Shown piece after piece: positions 14,578 to 23,054 of a stretch of DNA of 32,737 bases (position 1 is its first letter; each line of letters starts with the position of its first letter). The position numbers and the translations under genes were made by a program. Under the pieces are notes generated by a model, which was not told the DNA's origin, did no database searches, and saw only the letters and a list, made by a program, of their open reading frames with translations. Source of the DNA: Thiotrichaceae bacterium UBA7357 (GTDB lineage Bacteria; Pseudomonadota; Gammaproteobacteria; Eutrophobiales; Eutrophobiaceae); the NCBI GenBank assembly GCA_002470825.1, contig DKOR01000007.1:1-32737 (forward strand), given 5' to 3'.

Positions 14578-16041
14578 TTACCTAAGTCCTTCTTCGAGTT
14601 CAAGCTCATATTCGAGTTCTATCATGCGTGCGTTGATACGTTGTTCCTGATAGTAGTCGACTCGGTATTGTCTTTTTATAAACTTTAACTTATCCACAGC
14701 GAGTCGTGTTTGCGCGGCAAGATAATAATATTCTGATTGCAAGATTGCAGTTTCGATTTCATTGCCTAGCATAGCCTCTGCTTGACCAAGCAGACTATAA
14801 CTTTCTAGATCGTGTTTATGATGACGTTCATATTTTTTTAAAATATCTCTAGCTTCTTTCCCGTTACTTAAATCAAGCAAAGCTTTGCTATAAGCCATGA
14901 CGACCGGTCTATAATCGGGATAAAGGCCATGTGCTTTTTTAAAAATATCAAATGCAGTATTGTAATTTGACTGGGTTGTCTCAAGCTTTGCTGCTAACAA
15001 TAAATAAGCAACATCATCAGGATTATCTCTCAAGAGATGATCGACATGCTGTTTTGCTTGAGCAAACTCTCTATTAGCAATATAAGCGTAAGCTAATCCA
15101 TACCGTATTGATAAATCTTTCCTTGCGGAAATTTTATTTTCATCAAGTGCTTGTCGTAGAGTTTTAATAGCTACTTTTTTTGACTTTGACGATTCCACAA
15201 AAAGTTTATATCGAATCAAATCGTAGGAGTGTGAATTTGTAAATTCTCCCATTAAAAAATCTTCGGCACGTGCACGAGAGTCAGCAATTCGCGATGTCGT
15301 TAGCGGATGTGTACGTAAAAATTCTGGCGCAGTATTCTGAGTATATCTTGATAACTGTTGTAATTTTTCAAAAAAAGCGGGCATTCCTCTTGGATCGTAG
15401 CCTGCTTTGGCTAATACTTGCATTCCAATTCGATCCGCTTCTTGTTCGTTGGCACGTGTGAAATTTGCCGAGTTTTGAGCGGCTAAGCCGGCAGCACCTG
15501 TCATCGCCGCCATTCCGGCATCTGGGTTTGAAATGCCAATTAATAGCGCACCAATCAATGCTGCAGTATTGAGTAAACTGTATTTACTTGCCTCTTCAAA
15601 CTGACGTGCAAGATGCCGTTGAGTGACATGCGTAATCTCATGCGCCATTACAGCAGCTAACTCGCTTTCGTTACTAGAATTTAAAATCACACCACTATTC
15701 ATACCAATCATGCCGCCGGGTCCAGCAAAAGCATTGATACTTGGGTCATTAACTACAAAAAAAGTAAACAACTGTTCATTGCTATCGCTATATGAGACCA
15801 ATTTATCTCCAAGCGACTGAATATATGACTCAACTTCAGGATCATTATTCACACTAGTAAAATGGCGTACCTGATTCAAAAACATCTTACCGAGTCGTCG
15901 CTCATACTCAGGCGAGACTAGACTGCCTGAAGAGTCACCAAAATCAGGCAAATCGTTACCAACTATAAGAGATGGCGTTAATAAGAGGAAAAAAGTAAAC
16001 GTCTTGTATACAATTTGCTCATTAAATCTTAAAAAAGTCAT
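14578..16041 (-). CDS. bepA: Periplasmic M48 metalloprotease/chaperone BepA-like with TPR domain
   Basis: This 487-residue protein has an N-terminal signal (about 1-28). The zinc protease domain carries HEITH (134-138) and the third-ligand region NEQEADRIG (198-206). Helical TPR-like repeats fill residues about 280-480. Length and order match BepA (YfgC), which degrades or rescues stalled LptD and BAM substrates at the outer membrane. It is first in a run bepA-soxY-soxZ-CPBP protease. The link to soxYZ could simply be shared transcription. It is divergent from pfp across 139 nt. Confidence 0.9.
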   Translation of the reverse strand: MTFLRFNEQIVYKTFTFFLLLTPSLIVGNDLPDFGDSSGSLVSPEYERRLGKMFLNQVRHFTSVNNDPEVESYIQSLGDKLVSYSDSNEQLFTFFVVNDPSINAFAGPGGMIGMNSGVILNSSNESELAAVMAHEITHVTQRHLARQFEEASKYSLLNTAALIGALLIGISNPDAGMAAMTGAAGLAAQNSANFTRANEQEADRIGMQVLAKAGYDPRGMPAFFEKLQQLSRYTQNTAPEFLRTHPLTTSRIADSRARAEDFLMGEFTNSHSYDLIRYKLFVESSKSKKVAIKTLRQALDENKISARKDLSIRYGLAYAYIANREFAQAKQHVDHLLRDNPDDVAYLLLAAKLETTQSNYNTAFDIFKKAHGLYPDYRPVVMAYSKALLDLSNGKEARDILKKYERHHKHDLESYSLLGQAEAMLGNEIETAILQSEYYYLAAQTRLAVDKLKFIKRQYRVDYYQEQRINARMIELEYELELEEGLR

Positions 16042-16180
16042 TTAAATATATTTTGATGATACCTAATACGACACATTGTCTTGTCTTTGGTTTAATATTC
16101 GCAGTTTAACATAACTAATGTAGACCAGTATTTTTGTGGTTCAGTTTCATAATTAATTTATAATCTTGGAGAAATAAAAT

Positions 16181-17446
16181 ATGGCAGCGGCCAAAAATGC
16201 TTTTTATGCGCAATCTGGCGGTGTTACATCCGTAATTAATACCAGTGCATGTGGCGTAATAGAAACCGCAAGACAATACCCAGAAAAAATCGCAAAGCTT
16301 TACGCAGGTCGCAACGGTATTATTGGTGCATTAACTGAAGATTTAATTGATACTAGTCTTGAGTCTGAGGCTGATATTGCAGGATTACGTCATACTCCCT
16401 CCGGAGCTTTTGGTTCTTGTCGTTACAAATTAAAAGGACTAGAAGAGAGTAAAGCTGAATATGAACGTCTAGTCGACGTGTTTAAAGCACATAATATTGG
16501 CTACTTTTTCTATAATGGCGGTGGTGATTCAGCAGATACATGTCATAAGGTTTCGCAAATATCTAAAAAAATGGGTTTTTCTATTCAAGTTATACATATA
16601 CCTAAAACTATTGATAATGATCTACCAATCACAGATGTATGTCCAGGTTTTGGATCAGTTGCTAAGTATATTGCGATATCAACTCGTGAGGCCTCGTATG
16701 ATGTTTGTTCTATGGCTAAGACTTCAACCAAGGTGTTCGTGCTCGAAGTTATGGGCCGTCATGCAGGTTGGATTGCGGCGGCTGGTGGTTTGGCAGCTGA
16801 TGAAAAAAATGACATTCCTATCTTGATTCTATTTCCAGAAGTAGAATTTGATCGGGATGCATTCATTACCAAAGTAAAAGAGAAAGTTGATGCATATGGA
16901 TATTGTTCAATCGTAGTATCTGAGGGTGCGCATTGGTCAGGGGGTAATTTTTTAGCGGACCAAGGAACAAATGATGCTTTTGGTCATACTCAATTAGGTG
17001 GTGCAGCTCCGATTATTGCTAACATGATCAAGGATACGCTAGGTTATAAATATCATTGGGCGGTTGCAGATTATTTACAACGTGCCGCACGACATATAGC
17101 CTCAAAAACAGATGTAAACCAAGCCTATGCATTAGGAAAAGCAGCTGTGGAGATGGCTATTGCTGGAGAAAATGCAGTCATGCCCACAGTACGTCGCGTA
17201 TCCGATAAGCCCTACATTTGGGAAATTGGTAAAGCGAAATTGGAAGATATAGCAAACGTGGAGAGAACAATGCCAAAAGAGTTCATCACAGACGATGGAT
17301 TTGGCATTACCAAGGCCTGCCGTCGTTATCTAGATCCTCTTATCGAAGGGGAAGATTATCCACCTTATTATAAAGGTCTGCCTGTCTATGTAACTCTTAA
17401 GAACAACGCAGTAGAAAAAATATTAAATACAGAGTTTGTACTTTAA
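16181..17446 (+). CDS. pfp: Pyrophosphate-dependent 6-phosphofructokinase
   Basis: This 421-residue enzyme interconverts fructose 6-phosphate and fructose 1,6-bisphosphate using PPi instead of ATP; the reaction is reversible and can also make PPi. The PPi-type markers are NGGGDSADT (112-120), where ATP enzymes have GGDGS, and PKTIDND (141-147). MGRHAGW (191-197) is the fructose-phosphate binding segment. GGAGAA precedes the start codon weakly (GGAGA at 16168-16172). Together with hppA about 2.8 kb downstream it indicates PPi-linked central metabolism. It stands alone on its strand, divergent from bepA. Confidence 0.92.
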   Translation: MAAAKNAFYAQSGGVTSVINTSACGVIETARQYPEKIAKLYAGRNGIIGALTEDLIDTSLESEADIAGLRHTPSGAFGSCRYKLKGLEESKAEYERLVDVFKAHNIGYFFYNGGGDSADTCHKVSQISKKMGFSIQVIHIPKTIDNDLPITDVCPGFGSVAKYIAISTREASYDVCSMAKTSTKVFVLEVMGRHAGWIAAAGGLAADEKNDIPILILFPEVEFDRDAFITKVKEKVDAYGYCSIVVSEGAHWSGGNFLADQGTNDAFGHTQLGGAAPIIANMIKDTLGYKYHWAVADYLQRAARHIASKTDVNQAYALGKAAVEMAIAGENAVMPTVRRVSDKPYIWEIGKAKLEDIANVERTMPKEFITDDGFGITKACRRYLDPLIEGEDYPPYYKGLPVYVTLKNNAVEKILNTEFVL

Positions 17447-17657
17447 ATTGTTAAATCAGCCCACTTTGTCAAATAAACTGTATTCAATTTTAACATTTAT
17501 CCTATCTGCTTTTTTAGCAAAAAAGATAAATAAGTAAGGAATAAGCTCCCAGCAATCGCATTTGATTTGAAAAAAGCTAATCCATCAAAAAATATCTATT
17601 AGATCGATAATTGCTAACCAGCATCAAAAAGAGTGAAGACTTTTAGTAAACTTCCTT

Positions 17658-17663
17658 TATAAT
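17658..17663 (+). promoter_or_regulatory. Consensus -10 hexamer for the RhlA-like/JmjC pair
   Basis: TATAAT lies about 103 nt upstream of the RhlA-like start codon. The expected -35 position (around 17634-17639) reads TGAAGA, a poor match, so an activator or alternative -35 would be needed. Its leader would contain the palindrome at 17726-17750. Confidence 0.35.
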
Positions 17664-17725
17664 GCTACATCAATGACTCATTTAGTTAAATTAACATCTT
17701 ACATAAGTAAATATTTTCTTTGTCA

Positions 17726-17750
17726 AATTTGTTTCGAAACAACACAAATT
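17726..17750. promoter_or_regulatory. Nested palindrome just upstream of the RhlA-like gene (possible operator)
   Basis: AATTTGT (17726-17732) pairs with ACAAATT (17744-17750) and encloses a perfect 10-bp palindrome GTTTCGAAAC (17731-17740). It ends 16 nt before the start codon, in the place where a ribosome-binding site would be, and no Shine-Dalgarno is visible. It could be a repressor site or an RNA structure controlling translation. Confidence 0.4.
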
Positions 17751-17765
17751 AAAAACTTTTAAACT

Positions 17766-18575
17766 ATGAATATTGTAAAAGGAGAATTAAGTCTCCAACG
17801 TTTTCTAGTGCCTTATCGTATCTACGGTAAAGCGGAGAAGACTATTGTGTGCATTAGCGGCGCCAAGCAAACGATGGCAGCTTGGCGTTCATTCGTCAGT
17901 CACTTTGTTGCTGACTATTCAGTTGTTGTATTTGATTTGCCAGGCCAAGGGCGCGGCCAGATATTATCTGGAGCTCCCGGAATCACGTTCGATGAACAGG
18001 TAGATGTTTTGCATAGCATCATTAATAAAACCAACCGTAATGGAACCGTCATTTTAGCTGCTGCTTCATGGGGAACAATAATTTCTGTTGCATTAGCTGC
18101 ACGCTATCCGGAGCTAGTAGACAAGATGATCTTAGGAAGTTTTGGTGCGAAACCAAGCAAAGCTGTAATTGAGGTGATTAAAGAAGGTCAAAAACTTTTC
18201 GATACCAACAAGACAGATGATATCGCTCCTCTGATGATAGAAAAATTTGGCCAACACATACCTCATACACATAAGAAACAAATTATCGAACAGTTCCGTG
18301 GCATGAGCCGTGAACAGTTTCTTAGCTTCTATGATCACTGTGAGTTTGTTGAGCAGGCATCAGATATCGAAGATTTTATTGATTTAGGAAATATTACTGC
18401 GTCTACGCTCATACTTAGCGGTGAGTTTGATGCAATACTAGATCCAGGTGACATTGAAAAAGCCTCTTCCCGAATTCCTGATTGTGAGTTCAAGATGATC
18501 CCGGGTGCTGGACATTTCCTACACTGGGAACAAGCAGACATTCTTCATACCTATAGTGAGTTCCTCGCCAGATAA
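17766..18575 (+). CDS. Alpha/beta hydrolase, RhlA-like 3-hydroxyacyl-ACP O-acyltransferase
   Basis: This 269-residue alpha/beta hydrolase has nucleophile S101 (AAASWGT), D222 (GEFDAIL) and H250 (GAGHFLHWE). The unusual Ser-Trp-Gly elbow, the FDLPGQG strand (56-62) and the overall spacing resemble Pseudomonas RhlA, which joins two 3-hydroxyacyl-ACP units into hydroxyalkanoyloxyalkanoate, the rhamnolipid precursor. The triad positions fall within one residue of those I recall for RhlA. No rhlB-type glycosyltransferase is nearby. It is followed within a few bases by a JmjC-type oxygenase, so the pair may make and modify a lipid; this is inference. A general esterase is the alternative. Confidence 0.7.
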   Translation: MNIVKGELSLQRFLVPYRIYGKAEKTIVCISGAKQTMAAWRSFVSHFVADYSVVVFDLPGQGRGQILSGAPGITFDEQVDVLHSIINKTNRNGTVILAAASWGTIISVALAARYPELVDKMILGSFGAKPSKAVIEVIKEGQKLFDTNKTDDIAPLMIEKFGQHIPHTHKKQIIEQFRGMSREQFLSFYDHCEFVEQASDIEDFIDLGNITASTLILSGEFDAILDPGDIEKASSRIPDCEFKMIPGAGHFLHWEQADILHTYSEFLAR

Positions 18576-18582
18576 TAATTTG

Positions 18583-19446
18583 GTGGGCTCTGACCTTCCT
18601 GAATCTAAACTTGATTTGAAACCAATTGATACGGTTTCTAATATTGAGTCGGAAGAATTCTCAAGATCCTATTTCAAACCGCTCCTGCCATTAGTTATGC
18701 AAGACATGGCGAAAGATTGGCCTGCATTAGATAAATGGAGTCCTGAATTTTTCAAAGAACAACACGGCAATAAACAAGTTAAAGTTTATGACTCAAGTTT
18801 TGTCTCTGCAGGCAAGAATTACATGTCAAAGTCGAAGAGTATCAATTTTAAGGACTACATCGATGCGGTTGTGACTAAAGAACAAGATCTACGTATGTTT
18901 CTCTACAATATCAAATCTGAAATCCCAGAATTAGTTGATGACATTGCCTTTCCGGCCATATTGAAAGGCATATCACGAAACTTTGTTTTTATGTTTTTCG
19001 GCTGTAAAGGTTCCGTAACCCAAATGCATTTTGATATTGATATGTCACATGTGTTACACACTGCGCTCTATGGTAAAAAAACAGTTTATCTATTTTCCCA
19101 TGAGCAAGGAAAAAATTTACATGGCTATCCATTTACTTGTAGGAGCTATGTCGATGTTGAGAGACCAGATTTTAACCAGTTTCCAGGCTTGAAGCACTTG
19201 GATGGGTATAAAGTAGTACTTGAGCGAGGAGAAACATTGTATATCCCCAGCGGTTACTGGCACCATTTTGTCTACGATGAACCTAGTTATGCGATTTCAT
19301 TACGATGTGCCAGTCAAACCTGGAAGGGTAAATTACATGGTGTTTTGAATTTACTTCTTTTGTCTCCGATTGATAGATTAATGAATAAGATTTCGCCTCA
19401 AAGTTGGTTTAATTGGAAACAACAACAGGCTCTAAAAACACATTAA
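18583..19446 (+). CDS. Cupin-like/JmjC-domain Fe(II), 2-oxoglutarate oxygenase
   Basis: With the GTG at 18583, 7 nt past the preceding stop, the protein has 287 residues; a GTG at 18505 would add 26 residues but overlap the previous gene by 71 nt. TTG at 18580 is also possible, and none has a clear ribosome-binding site. The JmjC/FIH-type fold is shown by a PLVMQDMAKDWPA start, H-F-D (H149, D151) and YIPSGYWHHF (H227 or H228), which form the iron triad. Such enzymes hydroxylate protein, peptide or small-molecule targets. It forms a two-gene unit with the RhlA-like gene, suggesting a shared lipid or surface product, but the substrate is unknown. Confidence 0.82.
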   Translation: MGSDLPESKLDLKPIDTVSNIESEEFSRSYFKPLLPLVMQDMAKDWPALDKWSPEFFKEQHGNKQVKVYDSSFVSAGKNYMSKSKSINFKDYIDAVVTKEQDLRMFLYNIKSEIPELVDDIAFPAILKGISRNFVFMFFGCKGSVTQMHFDIDMSHVLHTALYGKKTVYLFSHEQGKNLHGYPFTCRSYVDVERPDFNQFPGLKHLDGYKVVLERGETLYIPSGYWHHFVYDEPSYAISLRCASQTWKGKLHGVLNLLLLSPIDRLMNKISPQSWFNWKQQQALKTH

Positions 19447-19507
19447 TCTAGAACCTCGCTATTAACTCTGCGTAGCAACCTTTTGATTTTTATTGCGTGC
19501 TATACTT

Positions 19508-20017
19508 TCATAGATACTGCTTTATTACTGCCCATTGCAATAATTTTTGTTCGAATGTCCTTGCTGCATTCGCAGAGCTAGTGGAGGGTAATCTGAAAAG
19601 AGACAAGTCTTGCTGTGCATGTTTCAGTTTCTTAAAACTATTTTTCATAAAGAGTTGTTCGGCTTTTGCGCCATTAAAGAAAACAACTACAACGCGCTTA
19701 TGTATTGAGAAGAATCTTTTGAAGTCGTTCATTTCTATGGTGGATTGATCGATATCGGAATCAAGACTGCCTTCGCGATAACAACTTTTTAAGACATCCC
19801 ATAACGCAATATTGTTTTTTATTAAAAGTTTTTTGCGATCGTCATAAGACAGCACACTATCTGTTTTGAGTAAATTGGACATAATGGGCCAAAAACTATT
19901 ACGAGGGTGCGCATAGTATTGGTTTTCCTCAAGCGACTTTTGTCCGGGCATGGAACCAAGTATCAGTATCTTTGCATCGGATTTTGCTACAAGGGGAAAG
20001 CCAGAGATATTTATCAT
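19508..20017 (-). CDS. DNA-deoxyinosine/uracil glycosylase (UDG superfamily, Mug/HDG type)
   Basis: The 169-residue form starts at ATG 20017. It holds GSMPGQ (21-26), YYAHPRNSFWPI (34-45), FFNGAKA (113-119) and LPSTSSAN (143-150), the motifs of the hypoxanthine/deoxyinosine branch of uracil-DNA glycosylases. It would excise deaminated bases for base-excision repair. A longer frame reaches an ATG at 20167, but the added 50 residues do not resemble the family and precede the conserved strand, so the shorter start is chosen. It is convergent with the JmjC gene and divergent from hppA. Confidence 0.83.
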   Translation of the reverse strand: MINISGFPLVAKSDAKILILGSMPGQKSLEENQYYAHPRNSFWPIMSNLLKTDSVLSYDDRKKLLIKNNIALWDVLKSCYREGSLDSDIDQSTIEMNDFKRFFSIHKRVVVVFFNGAKAEQLFMKNSFKKLKHAQQDLSLFRLPSTSSANAARTFEQKLLQWAVIKQYL

Positions 20018-20231
20018 AGTAAAAGAATATTTTGATGCTGGGAGAAGCGCAACAAGATGCTCAATAATACCAAAATTGTACGAAAAGCAGGGAGGAGCCT
20101 TTGAAGTTACTCGATATCCAAGTACAATCTGCACGATTTTTTGACACCGGCAATGCAATGGGGACATTATCGGTGATTTTTATATTTTTTGTTCTTGAAA
20201 TCAATAACTTATAAAATTTAGGGGGAATTAT

Positions 20232-22358
20232 ATGTCAGGTATAACAATATGGGTTACTACAATCCTGTCGCTGATGGGCTTAGGAATAGCCTTCTTTTAC
20301 ATGAAGAAGGTTGTAAGTATACCTCTTGGTCTTGGTCTGGACGAAGCTCAGGCGAAGAAGCTAACCTTCATCCATAGTGCTATTGCTGAGGGAGCCATGG
20401 CTTTCTTGAAGCAAGAGTACAAAGTACTGACAATATTTATGGTGGTATTTGCCGCCATTATCGCCATCCTGATCAACGATACTCATACCCCTGATATTCA
20501 TGAAGGAATCTATACTGCTATCGCTTTCCTCTTTGGTGGTGTGATATCCATCGCTTCTGGTTATATCGGCATGAAGGTAGCGACTCAAGGCAACGCACGA
20601 ACTACGGTTTCTGCAAAGAAAGATATTTCTGCAGCTTACGATGTAGCCATTAACTCTGGTGCGGTAATGGGATTTGCCCTTGTAGGACTGGCGACCCTCG
20701 GACTGGTTATCATCTATGTGGTGATGAGCACCTTGCTTGCTGACCTTGGACCTGAGAACAATCACATTCTTATGGAAGTGATTGCTGGCTTTGGTCTAGG
20801 TGGTTCTACAATCGCGTTATTTGCAAGAGTTGGCGGCGGTATTTTCACTAAGGCTGCGGACGTTGGTGCTGACCTTGTAGGTAAGGTTGAGCAGGGCATC
20901 CCAGAGGATGATCCCCGTAACCCTGCCGTAATCGCTGACAACGTTGGCGACAATGTGGGTGATGTTGCTGGCATGGGCGCTGACCTTTTCGGTTCTTGTG
21001 CAGAAAGCACCTGTGCTGCAATGGTTATAAGTGCGGTAGTTTTTGCCGGGAACCCAGATGCATTGCTGTTCCCAATTTTGATCAGTGCTGTAGGTATTCC
21101 AATAGCCTTGATCACTAAACTCTTAGTTGGCGTAAAGACTGAAGACGACGTAGCGCCGGCCCTGATGAAACTACTAATTATATCCAGCGCTATTATGGCA
21201 GTTGTCATGTACTTTATTACTATTGCTCTGATTCCAGAACAATTCGAATTGAACGGCGCTGAATATAATAACCAAGGTGTCTATCTCTGCTTCTTGGCTG
21301 GATTGGTTTCAGGCTTGGCGGTTGGTTTATTAACTGGCTACTACACTTCTGAGAAATTCAGTCCCGTAAAAGAAGTCGCAAAGTCTTGTGAGACTGGTGT
21401 TGCTACTAACATCATCTACGGCCTCGCACTCGGCTATAAGAGTACAGTGCTTCCTTATATTGCCATCGCGATAAGCATCTTCATCTCTTGGGAACTCGCC
21501 GGGATGTACGGCATAGCTATTGCCTCTCTAGGCATGTTGGGCAGCCTTGTATTAACTCTTACTATCGATGCCTATGGTCCCGTTGCAGACAATGCTGGCG
21601 GAATTGCAGAGATGGTGGGCTTAGAGTCAGAAGTAAGGCGTAGAACTGATATTCTCGATTCCGCGGGTAATACAACTGCAGCCATCGGTAAAGGTTTTGC
21701 TATCGGCGCTGCGATACTTACCTCGTTAGCATTATTCGCGGCCTTCATAACTACCGCTGAAAAACTGATGGGTGAGCCTATCTCTATGAGTTTGTTAGAG
21801 CCTTTAGTTTTCACCTTCTTATTTGTTGGAGCAGTTTTACCTTTCTTGTTCTCTGCCATGACTATGAAGTCAGTTGGTATAGCGGCATTCGCGATGATCG
21901 AAGAAGTACGTCACCAATTCAAGACGATTTCAGGCATCATGGAAGGCACTGGTACTCCTGACTATGCGAAGTGCGTAGCCATATCAACTCAGGCGGCGCT
22001 GAAGCAAATGATAGCTCCTGGTGTGTTGATCATGGGTTCGCCAATCGTTGTTGGCTATCTGTTCGGCGTTGAGGCAGTTGCCGCTATGTTGATCGGTTCA
22101 TTGATCACCGGTGGTGTACTTGCGATCTCTTCCTCTAACAGTGGCGGCGCTTGGGATAATGCTAAGAAATATATTGAGGCAGGTAACCATGGTGGCAAGG
22201 GCTCTGATGAGCATACTGCAGCTGTTGTTGGTGATACTGTTGGTGATCCAATGAAAGATACTTCGGGGCCTTCACTGAACATTCTGATCAAGCTATCTGC
22301 AATCCTTAGCCTAGTGTTTGCGCCGTTCTTCGTTCAGTATGGCGGCATCTTGCTTTAA
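20232..22358 (+). CDS. hppA: Membrane-bound ion-translocating pyrophosphatase, K+-dependent type
   Basis: This 708-residue protein with about 16 helices hydrolyses PPi to pump H+ (or Na+). PPi/Mg sites are seen at DVGADLVGKVE (210-220), DNVGDNVGD (236-244) and GDTVGDPMKDTSGPS near the C-terminus. In GNTTAAIGKG (479-488), A483 and G486 take the places of Lys and Thr in K+-independent enzymes, so K+ dependence is predicted. AGGGGG lies about 6 nt before the ATG. Base composition is richer in GC than its surroundings (34 of 60 bases at 20881-20940, against 16 of 60 at 24661-24720). With pfp it forms a PPi economy. Transcription ends at a strong terminator. Confidence 0.95.
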   Translation: MSGITIWVTTILSLMGLGIAFFYMKKVVSIPLGLGLDEAQAKKLTFIHSAIAEGAMAFLKQEYKVLTIFMVVFAAIIAILINDTHTPDIHEGIYTAIAFLFGGVISIASGYIGMKVATQGNARTTVSAKKDISAAYDVAINSGAVMGFALVGLATLGLVIIYVVMSTLLADLGPENNHILMEVIAGFGLGGSTIALFARVGGGIFTKAADVGADLVGKVEQGIPEDDPRNPAVIADNVGDNVGDVAGMGADLFGSCAESTCAAMVISAVVFAGNPDALLFPILISAVGIPIALITKLLVGVKTEDDVAPALMKLLIISSAIMAVVMYFITIALIPEQFELNGAEYNNQGVYLCFLAGLVSGLAVGLLTGYYTSEKFSPVKEVAKSCETGVATNIIYGLALGYKSTVLPYIAIAISIFISWELAGMYGIAIASLGMLGSLVLTLTIDAYGPVADNAGGIAEMVGLESEVRRRTDILDSAGNTTAAIGKGFAIGAAILTSLALFAAFITTAEKLMGEPISMSLLEPLVFTFLFVGAVLPFLFSAMTMKSVGIAAFAMIEEVRHQFKTISGIMEGTGTPDYAKCVAISTQAALKQMIAPGVLIMGSPIVVGYLFGVEAVAAMLIGSLITGGVLAISSSNSGGAWDNAKKYIEAGNHGGKGSDEHTAAVVGDTVGDPMKDTSGPSLNILIKLSAILSLVFAPFFVQYGGILL

Positions 22359-22390
22359 GCGTGTAAAGACTTTAGTCTAATGTGTATGTA

Positions 22391-22416
22391 AAGGGAGTCA
22401 TTTGACTCCCTTTTTT
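22391..22416 (+). terminator. Rho-independent terminator of hppA
   Basis: AAGGGAGTC and GACTCCCTT form a 9-bp stem with an ATTT loop, followed by TTTT. It begins 32 nt after the hppA stop codon. The reverse side lacks a good T-run, so it mainly serves the plus strand. Confidence 0.9.
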
Positions 22417-22490
22417 AATATCTGGGAATTGTTATACTTCTCTGCGTAAATTTCAAGAATGGCATCGTTGACTATTATTATCGTTATTGC

Positions 22491-23045
22491 TTAAGAAACG
22501 CCTTGTAATAGTTTCTGAGTTTCAAACAGCGGCAAACCCATAACGCCACTGTAACTTCCTTCTAAATGTTTGATAAAGACCGCTGCTCGGCCCTGAATAG
22601 CATAACCACCAGCTTTTCCAATAGGTTCATCTGTTTCACAGTAATCAATTAATTCTTTTTTTGACAACTTTTTAAATGTGACTTGGCTGATATTTAATAA
22701 GCATTTTTCGTGTTTATGAATCAGGCTTACTGCCGAGAAAACGGTGTGCGTTTTGTTAGATAACCTATTAAGCATGGCTATAGCGTCTTGTCCGTTCTCC
22801 GCCTTGCCTAATATATGCCCTTCTATGACCACAGCCGTGTCCGCAGCTAACACTGGGAAGTCTTCATTACTGAATGCATTTCCTGCACGAGCTTTTCCTA
22901 AGGCTATTCGCTGTACATAATTTCGGGGGGGTTCTTTACCATCCCAACTCTCATCAATATCGATATCGATAATTTCAAACTCGACCCCAATTTGTTCTAA
23001 CAACTCACGTCGACGTGGTGATTTTGAAGCAAGATAAATAGTCAT
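22491..23045 (-). CDS. maf: Maf-type nucleoside triphosphate pyrophosphatase (dTTP/UTP type)
   Basis: This is a 184-residue housekeeping protein. The opening YLASKSPRRRELL (4-16) and AADTAVV (67-73) match the YhdE branch of Maf proteins, which cleaves dTTP, UTP and modified pyrimidine nucleotides. The YceF branch would show a DQV-type motif instead. The C-terminal GKAGGYAIQG and SYSGVMGLP segments complete the pattern. It lies 9 nt downstream of rdgC, so the two are probably co-transcribed. Confidence 0.93.
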   Translation of the reverse strand: MTIYLASKSPRRRELLEQIGVEFEIIDIDIDESWDGKEPPRNYVQRIALGKARAGNAFSNEDFPVLAADTAVVIEGHILGKAENGQDAIAMLNRLSNKTHTVFSAVSLIHKHEKCLLNISQVTFKKLSKKELIDYCETDEPIGKAGGYAIQGRAAVFIKHLEGSYSGVMGLPLFETQKLLQGVS

Positions 23046-23054
23046 AAATTGTGC

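Larger units (their letters stand above)
17447..17765. other. Intergenic region between pfp and the RhlA-like gene
   Basis: This 319-nt AT-rich stretch holds an AT-rich imperfect hairpin (TATCTGCTTTTTTAGC against AAAAAAGATA near 17500-17530), a consensus -10 at 17658-17663 and a palindromic motif at 17726-17750. No credible coding sequence is visible. Confidence 0.55.

Noticed and set aside
16159..16164. TATAAT upstream of pfp as its promoter
   Set aside because: It lies only 17 nt from the start codon, so the transcript would lose the ribosome-binding site.
16497..16826. 109-codon frame inside pfp
   Set aside because: It overlaps conserved pfp motifs in another frame and resembles no known protein.
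20018..20167. Extended start of the deoxyinosine glycosylase
   Set aside because: The 50 extra residues match nothing in the family; ATG 20017 gives a normal-length enzyme.
20361..21208. Two long minus-strand frames opposite hppA
   Set aside because: They are low-complexity mirror translations of a conserved membrane protein with no independent start signals.
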